Shown here: piece after piece, positions 18,372 to 26,345 of the stretch | Layout: every line of letters begins with the position of its first letter | How positions within the stretch are numbered: the first letter of the stretch is position 1 | Assembly (NCBI GenBank): GCA_902494515.1 | Contig: CABUTS010000006.1 | Location: 1-64,000 of the forward strand | Direction of reading: 5' to 3' | From: an uncultured Muribaculaceae bacterium | GTDB taxonomy: Bacteria; Bacteroidota; Bacteroidia; Bacteroidales; Muribaculaceae | DNA: 64,000 nucleotides | Notes under the pieces: model-generated | Told to the model about the DNA's origin: nothing | Database searches by the model: none | What the model saw: the letters and a program-made list of their open reading frames with translations, nothing else | Translations under genes and position numbers: made by a program

Positions 18372-20051
18372 ATGAAGAATCTAATTATATTATTGCTGAC
18401 GTATCTGGCGGTTTGCAGCCCGTTGCGCGCACAGCATGTCGCCGACAACGGCGACGGCACGTTCACCAACCCGGTAATCTTCGCCGATGTCCCGGATCCC
18501 GACATCATCCGCGTCGGCGACAACTATTATATGGTTTCCACCACCATGCATTTCGCCCCGGGCTGCGGCATCATGAAGAGCCGCGATCTGGTGAACTGGA
18601 AGATTGTGAACTACGCCTACGACGTTATCGACGACGGCGACCGCTTTGCCCTGCGCAACGGTCAGAACGACTACTCCGCCGGCTCCTGGGCCGCCAATCT
18701 GCGCTACGACCCCTACGAGAAGCTCTATTACATGATCATGACCTGCAACACCACCGGCAAAACCTATTTCTATGTCACCGACGACATCGAAAACGGGAAG
18801 TGGCACGCCAGCACCACCGACAAGTGTTACGACCCGGGGCTGCTGTTCGAGGACACCGGCAGCGGGATGAAAAAGTATGTGCTCCACCCGGCCGACAATT
18901 TCGAGGACCATGCGATGTACCTGCGCGAAATGACCGTCGACAAGGACTGGAACGTCAGCGTCGGCGATCGCACCAAAATTATAGACTACGCCAATCTGGA
19001 GAATCCCGCGCAGGGGCTGCGCGCCGAAGGCTATCACGCCTACAAAATCGGCGACTGGTATTATGTGTTCATGATTCAGGGCAAAGGTGCTCAGCGTCAG
19101 GAGATTGTATGGCGCAGCCGCAAGCTCTTCGACGGCGAGTGGGAGGGCCGCCTGGTGTTCGGCGGAGAGATGCTCGACTCCGACGGCAAGAAGGTTCTGG
19201 AGACCAACGGCAACGCCCAGGGGGGCGTAGTGCAGGCCAAGGACGGCCGCTGGTGGTGCTTCCTGTTCAAGGACTACGGTTCGCTCGGACGTATGCCGGT
19301 GCTGTTCCCGATGAAGTGGAGCGAAGACGGCTGGCCCATGGTCGGATATAACGACCACGAGGCGCCCCTGGTCGTGGATATGCCCGCGAAAAGCAGCGGT
19401 GTCAGCAGCATCGTGGAGGATGACGATTTCAACCTCTGGAAGCCCCGCAAGAGCAAGTCGCGCTTCGGCTCATGGAAGCCGGGGCTGAAACTTTGCTGGC
19501 AGTGGAACCATGTTCCCGACCACGACGGATGGTCGCTGACCGACCGCAAGGGGTGGCTGCGCCTGAAGACCACCTCCACCGCCCGGAATATCCGCGAGGC
19601 ACGCAACACACTGACACAGCGCACCGTGGGTCCGAAATGTTCGGCTTCCGCACTGCTCGACTTCTCGGGGATGAACGACGGCGACGTCGCCGGAATGGCG
19701 TCCTTCCAGAACCGCTACGGCTTCGTCGGAGTACGCAAAGAGGGGGGCAAAAACTACCTGGTCATGCACCGCGCCACGGCGAAAAACGATGCTGACGGTA
19801 AGGAGATCGCCCGCCTCCCCATCGACGGCAATAAAGTCTGGCTCCGGATTGACCACGACTTCACCGACCGCACCGACAAGGCGACCTTCTTCTACAGCCT
19901 CGACGGCCGACAGTGGCAGCCCATCGGCGACGAACTGCAGATGCACTACGACTGGCCCGACTTCTGCGGCTACCGCTATGCCCTCTTCAATTACTCCACC
20001 CAGGCCCCCGGCGGCCATGCCGACTTCGACTTCTTCCGTTTCGCCAGGTAA
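18372..20051 (+). CDS. Glycoside hydrolase family 43 (arabinofuranosidase/xylosidase type), secreted
   Basis: A 559-aa enzyme with signal peptide (ending PLRAQ). The five-bladed propeller carries the base Asp in FADVPDPDIIRVGDNYYMVST (about 38-58) and a catalytic Glu in LRAEGYHAYK (about residue 221). From about 330 onward is a beta-sandwich typical of GH43 members with an extra C-terminal module (WQWNHVPDHDGWSLTDR ... GYRYALFNYSTQ). Likely releases arabinose or xylose from arabinoxylan or a similar glycan. It sits 21 bp after the deleted GH115 gene, so the pair fits xylan side-chain removal. Exact substrate cannot be read from sequence. Confidence 0.9.
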   Translation: MKNLIILLLTYLAVCSPLRAQHVADNGDGTFTNPVIFADVPDPDIIRVGDNYYMVSTTMHFAPGCGIMKSRDLVNWKIVNYAYDVIDDGDRFALRNGQNDYSAGSWAANLRYDPYEKLYYMIMTCNTTGKTYFYVTDDIENGKWHASTTDKCYDPGLLFEDTGSGMKKYVLHPADNFEDHAMYLREMTVDKDWNVSVGDRTKIIDYANLENPAQGLRAEGYHAYKIGDWYYVFMIQGKGAQRQEIVWRSRKLFDGEWEGRLVFGGEMLDSDGKKVLETNGNAQGGVVQAKDGRWWCFLFKDYGSLGRMPVLFPMKWSEDGWPMVGYNDHEAPLVVDMPAKSSGVSSIVEDDDFNLWKPRKSKSRFGSWKPGLKLCWQWNHVPDHDGWSLTDRKGWLRLKTTSTARNIREARNTLTQRTVGPKCSASALLDFSGMNDGDVAGMASFQNRYGFVGVRKEGGKNYLVMHRATAKNDADGKEIARLPIDGNKVWLRIDHDFTDRTDKATFFYSLDGRQWQPIGDELQMHYDWPDFCGYRYALFNYSTQAPGGHADFDFFRFAR

Positions 20052-20080
20052 CTTGCTGATTAACGGTAACGCGCAGAATA

Positions 20081-20156
20081 TCTGCCGGCGAATCTGATAT
20101 CTGCCGGCGAATCTGATATCTGCCGGCGAATCTGATATCTGTCAGCGAATTTAATA
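20081..20156. repeat. Four tandem copies of a 19-bp unit
   Basis: Unit TCTGCCGGCGAATCTGATA at 20081-20099, 20100-20118 and 20119-20137 (identical), then a diverged copy at 20138-20156. It lies between the GH43 stop and the next gene. No coding role is seen. Confidence 0.95.
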
Positions 20157-20204
20157 TCCGCAACATAATTTACCCGTCGGTCCTTACGTTATCCATTTAG
20201 CAAG

Positions 20205-20231
20205 GCAGGGGGCCAAAGGTCCGTCCCCTGC
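20205..20231 (+). other. Stem-loop in the leader of the 20263 gene
   Basis: GCAGGGG (20205-20211) pairs with CCCCTGC (20225-20231) around a 13-nt loop containing CCAAAGG. It ends 31 nt before the ATG at 20263 and is not followed by a T-run. It could be a leader structure; no known riboswitch is recognised. Confidence 0.4.
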
Positions 20232-20262
20232 AAGTCTCAAAGGCATCTCAATTCCGTTAACA

Positions 20263-20838
20263 ATGGCCGACAATTATCTTGAAAAGAAAATGGAGGAGCA
20301 CCGCAACGGCGGCGCTCCTTCATATCGTCGTAAATACACCTCCCGCGGCACCCGTCCGGGGGAATGGATTGTGAAGTTCACCCCCTGCGATGTGTGGTTC
20401 CCCGACTGCGAAACGGTTATGTTTCAGCAGCTTGCCCGCGAGATGGTCGGCGTCGGATTTCGCGTATCGTTCACGATGGCCGACAACCGGGCGGGCTCAC
20501 TTTTCGCCCAACAGAGCGGCTGCCGCTTCATACCCTCCGACGTGGCCGCCACTCCCGAAGCTGCCGCAGCCCACGGGGAGGCTCTCGCCGTAACCTTCGC
20601 CGCCGACGGCGCCGTCAGCCTGACCCTCGGCGACCTCACCTCGGTGCTCACCGCCGACGCCCTCCCCGGCCTCACCGACTCCCCCGCCGTGGAGCTCACC
20701 GACGCCCCTGCCGGCGGCCACCCCTGCTCCTCGCTCCTGCTCCAAAATATTCTTTTGGAGGCCGTAAATCTTGTTAATTTCAACCGCTCCGCCGAAAACA
20801 TGTTGGGAAACATAAAAATCAGCCGCAAAAAGTTGTAA
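20263..20838 (+). CDS. Conserved hypothetical protein
   Basis: 191 aa, cytoplasmic, no signal or membrane segment. The N-terminus (MADNYLEKKMEEHRNG) and a basic patch (YRRKYTSRGTRPGEW) precede a small alpha/beta region (VKFTPCDVWFPDCETVMFQQ ... GFRVSFTMADNRAGSLFAQQ) that resembles the start of a Rossmann-like fold but lacks a nucleotide motif. The tail has a mid-protein alanine-rich stretch. I recognise it only as a type of protein seen in Bacteroidales; no function can be given. It is followed 65 bp later by the ketoacid oxidoreductase operon, which has its own promoter. Confidence 0.7.
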   Translation: MADNYLEKKMEEHRNGGAPSYRRKYTSRGTRPGEWIVKFTPCDVWFPDCETVMFQQLAREMVGVGFRVSFTMADNRAGSLFAQQSGCRFIPSDVAATPEAAAAHGEALAVTFAADGAVSLTLGDLTSVLTADALPGLTDSPAVELTDAPAGGHPCSSLLLQNILLEAVNLVNFNRSAENMLGNIKISRKKL

Positions 20839-20865
20839 AAATCCAAAAAAAATTTTATAACTTTG
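20833..20865 (+). promoter_or_regulatory. Promoter of the 2-oxoacid oxidoreductase operon
   Basis: TAACTTTG at 20858-20865 with TTG at 20833-20835; the 22-bp spacing is slightly long. The TTG lies at the end of the preceding gene. Leader to the ATG at 20904 is about 32 nt. Confidence 0.55.
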
Positions 20866-20903
20866 CCATCAGTCAACTAACCATTATTCTCATATCTCAG
20901 AGT

Positions 20904-21134
20904 ATGCCTAAAATTCACGGAGCCGTAACTATCGAAAAAGAGCGTTGCAAAGGCTGCAACCTCTGCGTTGTGGCCTGTCCTTGCGATGTGCTCTCACTGC
21001 AGCCCAAGGAGGTCAACGACCGTGGCTATCATTTCGCCTATCCCGTCAACGAGGAAGCCTGCATTGGCTGCGCCGCCTGCGCCACCGTCTGCCCAGATGC
21101 CTGCATCGAGGTGTACCGCGTGGTCGAGAAATAA
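20904..21134 (+). CDS. Ferredoxin-type delta subunit of 2-oxoacid:ferredoxin oxidoreductase
   Basis: 76 aa with two 4Fe-4S motifs, CKGCNLCVVACP (about 15-26) and CIGCAACATVCP (about 52-63). It carries electrons from the TPP/2-oxoacid site to ferredoxin. It is the first gene of a four-subunit operon (delta, alpha, beta, gamma). The length and duplicate cluster pattern are typical of KorD/VorD. Confidence 0.93.
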   Translation: MPKIHGAVTIEKERCKGCNLCVVACPCDVLSLQPKEVNDRGYHFAYPVNEEACIGCAACATVCPDACIEVYRVVEK

Positions 21135-21201
21135 CCGACACCTTGCGGCGCACCTGCCAAAAGCGAGTCAAGTACCTAAAACACAGCAACTTCACCCTCA
21201 A

Positions 21202-22311
21202 ATGAAAGATAACGTCAAACTTATGAAGGGCAACGAAGCCATCGCCCACGCCGCTATCCGCTACGGCTGCGACGGCTATTTCGGTTACCCGATTACCCCG
21301 CAGAGCGAGGTCCTCGAAACTCTCGAGGCCCAGATGCCCTGGGAAACCACCGGAATGGTGGTGCTCCAGGCTGAAAGCGAGCTGGCCTCAATTAACATGG
21401 TGTACGGCGGCGCTGCTACCGGCAAGGCCGTGATGACCTCCTCCTCCTCCCCCGGCGTCAGCCTGATGCAGGAGGGTATCAGCTACCTCGCAGCTTCGGA
21501 ACTGCCCGCCCTGATTGTAAACGTGATGCGCGGCGGCCCCGGTCTGGGCACAATCCACCCCTCGCAGAGCGACTATTTCCAGGCAACCAAGGGGGGCGGC
21601 CACGGCGACTACCACCTGATTGTCCTCGCCCCCTCCACCGTTCAGGAGATGGCTGACTTCGTGGCCCTCGGCTTCGACCTCAGCTTCAAATACCGCACCC
21701 CCTCGATGATTCTCGCTGACGGCGTCGTTGGCCAGATGATGGAGAAGGTCGTGCTCCCCGAGCAGCGTCCGCGCCGCACCGAAGAGCAGATCCGCCAGCA
21801 GTGCCCCTGGGCCGTAACCGGCAAGCAGGGCCGCGAAAAGCGCAACATCGTAACCTCCCTGGAGCTCGACTCCTACGTCATGGAGAAGAACAACGAGCGT
21901 TTCCAGCGCACCTACCGCGAAATCGAGAAGAACGAGGTCCGCTATCAGGCAACCCAGATTGAAGACGCCGACTACCTGATCGTAGCCTTCGGCTCCATCG
22001 CCCGTATCTGCGCAAAGGCTATCGAAGACGCCCGCAAGCAGGGTATCAAGGTCGGCCTCATCCGCCCCATCACCCTCTGGCCCTTCCCCTACGACGCCAT
22101 CCGCGAAGCCGCAAAGCACGTCAAGGGAATCCTCTGCGTCGAAATCAACGCCGGCCAGATGATCGAGGATGTGCGCCTGGCAGTCAGCGATTCCGTTCCC
22201 GTCCGCCACTTCGGCCGCATGGGCGGCATCGTTCCGAATCCCCAGGAAATCCTCGACGCCCTGCACCGTGACTTCATTGACAAACCCGCTAAAGAGGAGG
22301 AGAAAAAATGA
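21202..22311 (+). CDS. vorB: 2-oxoacid:ferredoxin oxidoreductase alpha subunit (VorB/KorA type)
   Basis: 369 aa. The ATG at 21202 (MKDNVKLMKGNEAIAHAAIR) is the family start; earlier in-frame codons overlap the delta gene. GCDGYFGYPITPQSEVLE is the pyrimidine-binding (PYR) domain signature and ESELASINMVYGGAATGKAV holds the key Glu region. With beta, gamma and delta subunits it oxidatively decarboxylates a 2-oxoacid (branched-chain 2-oxoacids or 2-oxoglutarate) to acyl-CoA, reducing ferredoxin; it can run in reverse in anaerobes. Bacteroidales orthologs are named VorB, but substrate is not certain. It overlaps the beta gene by 4 bp. Confidence 0.9.
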   Translation: MKDNVKLMKGNEAIAHAAIRYGCDGYFGYPITPQSEVLETLEAQMPWETTGMVVLQAESELASINMVYGGAATGKAVMTSSSSPGVSLMQEGISYLAASELPALIVNVMRGGPGLGTIHPSQSDYFQATKGGGHGDYHLIVLAPSTVQEMADFVALGFDLSFKYRTPSMILADGVVGQMMEKVVLPEQRPRRTEEQIRQQCPWAVTGKQGREKRNIVTSLELDSYVMEKNNERFQRTYREIEKNEVRYQATQIEDADYLIVAFGSIARICAKAIEDARKQGIKVGLIRPITLWPFPYDAIREAAKHVKGILCVEINAGQMIEDVRLAVSDSVPVRHFGRMGGIVPNPQEILDALHRDFIDKPAKEEEKK

Positions 22312-23105
22312 CACGCGAAGAAATCATCCGTCCCGAAAATAAAGTTTACAGCCGCCCCAGGCTGCTCGACGACAACTATATGCACTACTGCCCGGGGTGC
22401 TCCCACGGCGTGGTTCACAAACTCGTGGCCGAAGTGCTCCAGGAAATGGGTCTCGAAGACAAGGCCATCGGCATCGCCCCCGTGGGCTGCTCGGTGTTCG
22501 CCTACAACTACATCGACTGCGACTGGATTGAAGCCGCCCACGGCCGCGCTCCCGCGCTGGCTACCGCCGCTTCCCGTCTGAACCCCGACAAGGTGGTGTT
22601 CACCTATCAGGGCGACGGCGACCTCGCCGCCATCGGTTCCGCCGAGACCATCCACTCCTGCTGCCGCGGCGAAAACATCGTTATCATCCTGATCAACAAC
22701 GGTATCTACGGCATGACCGGCGGTCAGATGTCACCCTGCACCATCCTCGGCGCAAAGACAGCTACCTCGCCCTACGGCCGCCGCTCCGACCTTAACGGCT
22801 TCCCCCTGCACGTTGCCAACGTCGTGGCGCTGCTCGACGGCACCTGCTACGTGACCCGCCAGGCCGTCCACACCGTTCCCGCCGTCCGCAAGGCAAAAGC
22901 CGCCCTGAAGAAGGCTTTCCAGAACGCCATCGACAAGAAGGGCACATCCTTCGTGGAAGTGGTTTCGACCTGCTCCTCCGGCTGGAAGATGACCCCCGAA
23001 AAGGCCAACAAGTGGATGGAAGAAAACATGTTCCCCAACTACCCTCTGGGCGACATCAAGGACACCTCCAAGGCCCCCGCTCATGAAAAAGACGTAAAAC
23101 CCTAA
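22308..23105 (+). CDS. 2-oxoacid:ferredoxin oxidoreductase beta subunit (TPP-binding)
   Basis: 265 aa. HYCPGCSHGVVHKLVAEV at about 24-41 is the N-terminal TPP/iron-sulfur-linked motif, and GDGDLAAIGSAETIHSC then NNGIYGMTGGQMSP is the TPP-Mg binding core (GDG...NN). Starts with ATGA overlapping the alpha stop, and is 11 bp before the gamma gene, so all four subunits are one transcript. Confidence 0.93.
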   Translation: MTREEIIRPENKVYSRPRLLDDNYMHYCPGCSHGVVHKLVAEVLQEMGLEDKAIGIAPVGCSVFAYNYIDCDWIEAAHGRAPALATAASRLNPDKVVFTYQGDGDLAAIGSAETIHSCCRGENIVIILINNGIYGMTGGQMSPCTILGAKTATSPYGRRSDLNGFPLHVANVVALLDGTCYVTRQAVHTVPAVRKAKAALKKAFQNAIDKKGTSFVEVVSTCSSGWKMTPEKANKWMEENMFPNYPLGDIKDTSKAPAHEKDVKP

Positions 23106-23116
23106 AAACCACCGCA

Positions 23117-23659
23117 ATGAAAGACGAAATCATTATTGCCGGGTTCGGCGGACAAGGCGTACTGTCGATGGGCAAAATCCTCGCTTACGCTGCCCTTGAG
23201 AATGACCTCGAGGTAACCTGGATGCCCTCTTACGGCCCGGAACAGCGCGGTGGCACCGCCAACGTCACCGTAATCATTTCCGACGAGCAAATCTCCTCGC
23301 CGATTCTCGACCAATACGACACCGCCGTTATCCTCAACCAGCAGAGCCTCGACAAATTCGAAAGCAAAGTTAAACCCGGCGGCGTGCTCATCTACGACCC
23401 CTACGGCATCCACCACGCCCCCACCCGCAAGGACATCACCGTGGTGCCCGTCGACGCCATGGAAGCTACCATCGAAATCGGCCAGCCCAAGAGCTACAAC
23501 ATGATCCTGCTCGGCGCCCTCCTTGCCAAACGCCCCGACGTCCCCGTTGAAGCCGTGGTCCGCGGCCTGAAGAAAGCCCTCCCCGAGCGCCATCACAAGC
23601 TCATTCCCATCAACGAAGCCGCCATCCGCAAAGGTATCTCCATGGTTGAAGCCCTCTGA
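23117..23659 (+). CDS. 2-oxoacid:ferredoxin oxidoreductase gamma subunit
   Basis: 180 aa, complete. IIAGFGGQGVLSMGKILAYA (about 5-24) is the family signature, followed by WMPSYGPEQRGGTANVTVI and a CoA-contacting region. Closes the delta-alpha-beta-gamma operon and is followed by a strong terminator. Confidence 0.93.
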   Translation: MKDEIIIAGFGGQGVLSMGKILAYAALENDLEVTWMPSYGPEQRGGTANVTVIISDEQISSPILDQYDTAVILNQQSLDKFESKVKPGGVLIYDPYGIHHAPTRKDITVVPVDAMEATIEIGQPKSYNMILLGALLAKRPDVPVEAVVRGLKKALPERHHKLIPINEAAIRKGISMVEAL

Positions 23660-23706
23660 TTCCCCGAGCTTCTATCTGCACCAACCTGACCCTCAATACT
23701 ATACCC

Positions 23707-23738
23707 AAGGCTGCGCCCATTCCGGCGCAGCCTTTTTT
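23707..23738 (+). terminator. Intrinsic terminator of the oxidoreductase operon
   Basis: AAGGCTGCGCC (23707-23717) and GGCGCAGCCTT (23724-23734) form an 11-bp stem with a 6-nt loop, followed by TTTT. Confidence 0.92.
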
Positions 23739-23778
23739 AGAGGCTTTCGTATGAGATGGATCAGCGTCAAGAGTCAGC

Positions 23779-24990
23779 TCAGAATTCGGTTTTCAGGAAA
23801 TCCCGGAGATTTACGTGCTGTATTCCGGGATATTCGCCGAAGCCTCCGCTTACCGGGTCGAGCGATACAACATACTTCGGGTAGTTGTCTTTTATCGCTG
23901 CAAGGTTGCCGAACTCCCGCCGAATTGTATCGTCGGAAGCAAGCAGATATGTCACCTGAACATACATCTGCTGATCAGCCTTGGTCGCTACGAAATCAAT
24001 CTCTCCGGCGCGGAGCAGCCCGACGGTCACCTTGAAACCCTGACGACGGAGGTGATTCCACACCACGTTCTCCATGACCTTTTCGATACTGCCGCGCAAA
24101 TCCGCTCCGCAGAGGTAATTACGCATCCCGTGATCCGAAAAGTAGCGCTTGCTGGCAGACTCAAGAAGCATCTTGCCGTGGATGTTGAAGCGGTTGACAG
24201 GGATGGCCAGATAAGCCTTATTGAGATAATCGAGATAGTTTGCCACCGTCTCCTCGCTGATTTTCTCCCCTCTGGAAGTCATGTACTTAGAGATATTGCT
24301 GACAGCAGTCGGTTTGCCGATGTTATCAGCGACAAAACGTATGATATTTTCCAGCTGGGCGACATTGCGGATTTTCTCCCTCGTGACAATATCCTTGACA
24401 AGAATCGTGTTGTAGACACCCTCGAGATAGTCGTTTATCTGCGACTGTTCTTCCGGCTTAAAGTTGTACAAACCCGGCAGACCGCCCATCCGGAGGTAGT
24501 GCATCAGTGACTCGTTGCTGTCCTCCATATTATGGAACCGCAGGAATTCCGGATACGAAAGACTGAAGATTTTAACCTCCACATATCTCCCTGACAGGTT
24601 AGTGCCAAGTTCACTCGAGAAGATATAGGCATTGCTGCCGGTGGCAATCACCTGACAGCGGTCTTCGGCATGCAAGCTACGCAGGGCATCCTCATAGTTT
24701 TCGATATCCTGGACCTCATCTATCAGGAGATAGTTTTCAGCACCTTCGGGCAAGCGCGCGACGGCATATTCATACAATTGCCCTGCGGTCAGGATGTCGC
24801 TGAATTTCTGATATTCCTTATTGATATAGACAACATTAGCCCCCGGACGGTTCTGTAAAAGCCACTCACGGAAAAGCTCGAGCACCTTGCTTTTGCCGAC
24901 ACGCCGCTGGCCGACGAGGATAAGCATCATGCCGCGATTGATCAGGCCGGCAATCTTTTCGATGTAATGTGGACGGGGAATCAGTTCCAT
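23779..24990 (-). CDS. AAA-type ATPase with C-terminal DUF4143
   Basis: 403 aa, cytoplasmic. Walker A is VGQRRVGKSKV (about 27-37), Walker B YLLIDEVQDI (about 88-97), sensor ATGSNAYIFSS at about 116. DUF4143 follows, with a PD-(D/E)xK-like ending (GEIDFVATKADQQMYVQVTY at about 330) as in this family. Such ATPases are widespread in Bacteroidota with unknown role; fast turnover and accessory location are typical. The gene is more AT-rich than its neighbours. It is isolated between two unrelated operons and is preceded by a striking palindromic repeat array, suggesting tight control or self-control. Confidence 0.88.
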   Translation of the reverse strand: MELIPRPHYIEKIAGLINRGMMLILVGQRRVGKSKVLELFREWLLQNRPGANVVYINKEYQKFSDILTAGQLYEYAVARLPEGAENYLLIDEVQDIENYEDALRSLHAEDRCQVIATGSNAYIFSSELGTNLSGRYVEVKIFSLSYPEFLRFHNMEDSNESLMHYLRMGGLPGLYNFKPEEQSQINDYLEGVYNTILVKDIVTREKIRNVAQLENIIRFVADNIGKPTAVSNISKYMTSRGEKISEETVANYLDYLNKAYLAIPVNRFNIHGKMLLESASKRYFSDHGMRNYLCGADLRGSIEKVMENVVWNHLRRQGFKVTVGLLRAGEIDFVATKADQQMYVQVTYLLASDDTIRREFGNLAAIKDNYPKYVVSLDPVSGGFGEYPGIQHVNLRDFLKTEF

Positions 24991-25016
24991 AACGATAAAT
25001 CTTTCTGCAAAGATAG

Positions 25017-25111
25017 CCGATTATAACCGGAAATCCAAACAAAATTGCAAATTTCCCGGTTATAATCGGGAAAATTTGCAATTTTTGCATAAATTACCGA
25101 TTATAACCGGG
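25017..25111. promoter_or_regulatory. Three evenly spaced CCGATTATAACCGG palindromic operators
   Basis: Copies at 25017-25030, 25055-25070 (inverted, CCCGGTTATAATCGGG) and 25097-25111, centres about 40 bp apart (close to four helical turns). The middle copy sits in a longer imperfect palindrome, 25044-25082, whose arms are ATTGCAA and TTGCAAT. All lie 25-125 bp upstream of the ATPase start at 24990. Layout fits a repressor that binds cooperatively. No regulator gene is next to it. Confidence 0.6.
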
Positions 25112-25190
25112 AAAGTTTACAAGAAAAATCTAAGGTTCGTATTTTTCTTATGGGTTAATATTTGTCTCAGAGTGAGTATTCGTCCAAGGG

Positions 25191-26333
25191 TTAGTATTTA
25201 TGGTCGGTGGAGTTGAGTTCCTCGGGGGTGAGGGCCGGGGAGGTCATCTTGTACCAGACGTAGGCAATGTAGGCGATGACTACGGGGAGAAGCACTGTTA
25301 CCCAGGTCATTACCGTGAGGGTGAACTCCGACGAGGAGGCGTTAGCGAGGAACAGCGAGCTTTCGGGGTGTGTCACCGAGGGGAGGAAGGCGGTGTCGTT
25401 GTAACCGTCGATGCAGAACAGGCAGGTGACGACGGCGACAACCCCGGCGGCACCCCACCAGAAGGCCTGGCGGCAGAATTTCATGTCGAAGGCGCTGCGC
25501 AGCACGGCGTAGAGCACCGCCAATACGCCGATCAGGAATATGGCACCTATCCACCAGAGGTCCAGCAGGTTGAAGAAGTACTGATACTGGATTGCAACGA
25601 CTGCGCCGTCGGCGTCATGGGTGTAGCCCGTGGCGGTGAACAGCGCGGCGAGGAAGCCGAGGAACAGCAGCACGAAGATGCAGCCGTTGACGAGCACGCG
25701 GCGCTGCATCTCCTTGAGGAACGTCTCCTCGGAGCCGGTGCGGATGCTCATGGCGAAGAACATAGCCGCCATGGTGCGCGCCAGGAAGAAGACGGCGAAG
25801 CCCAACAGCAGGTTGCGGAACGAGAAAATCTGCTCCCAGCCGTGCTGCGGATTCCAGACCGACACCACCGGCGCGCCGGCGTTGAGCAGGCTGCCGCGCT
25901 GAATCTCGAAGTCGGCGCCGAAGAACTGCATCCCGACGGCGCAGCCCAGCAGCACACAGCCTACAAGGCCGTTGATGTAGAGGCAAGCGTCGTAGGCCGG
26001 AGTGCCGAAGACGTTCGAGGGTTTCGAGCGGAATTCATAGCTGACAGCCTGCAGGATGAAGCTGAAAAGTATCAGCATCCAGAGCCAATAGGCGCCGCCG
26101 AAGCTCGTGGAGTAATAGAGGGGAAAGGAGGCGAAGAAGGCGCCGCCGAACACCACCAAGGTGGTGAAGGTCAGTTCCCATTTGCGCCCCAGGGCGTTGA
26201 CGTAGAGCGACTTGCGCTCCGCGGTTTTCGCTGTCCATATCATTGTCTGGCCCCCCTGCACAAAGAGCAGGCACACCAGCAGGCCGCCAAGCAGCGAGAT
26301 GACCAGCCACCAGTATATCTGTAAAGCTTCCAC
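25191..26333 (-). CDS. cydB: Cytochrome bd ubiquinol oxidase subunit II
   Basis: 380 aa with eight to nine hydrophobic segments and the CydB start (LQIYWWLVISLLGGLLVCLLF, then GGQTMIWT). It partners CydA in the inner membrane to oxidise quinol and reduce oxygen to water at very low oxygen, typical of anaerobic Bacteroidales. Gene begins 13 bp after cydA. Several shadow frames run opposite because of high GC at wobble positions. Confidence 0.95.
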   Translation of the reverse strand: MEALQIYWWLVISLLGGLLVCLLFVQGGQTMIWTAKTAERKSLYVNALGRKWELTFTTLVVFGGAFFASFPLYYSTSFGGAYWLWMLILFSFILQAVSYEFRSKPSNVFGTPAYDACLYINGLVGCVLLGCAVGMQFFGADFEIQRGSLLNAGAPVVSVWNPQHGWEQIFSFRNLLLGFAVFFLARTMAAMFFAMSIRTGSEETFLKEMQRRVLVNGCIFVLLFLGFLAALFTATGYTHDADGAVVAIQYQYFFNLLDLWWIGAIFLIGVLAVLYAVLRSAFDMKFCRQAFWWGAAGVVAVVTCLFCIDGYNDTAFLPSVTHPESSLFLANASSSEFTLTVMTWVTVLLPVVIAYIAYVWYKMTSPALTPEELNSTDHKY

Positions 26334-26345
26334 TTTCGTAATTCG

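Noticed and set aside
20081..20156. CRISPR array
   Set aside because: The tandem units are contiguous with no spacers and no cas genes are present; the same applies to the repeats at 39412 and 41361.
20205..20231. Riboswitch before the 20263 gene
   Set aside because: Only one simple stem-loop is visible; no known aptamer core is seen.
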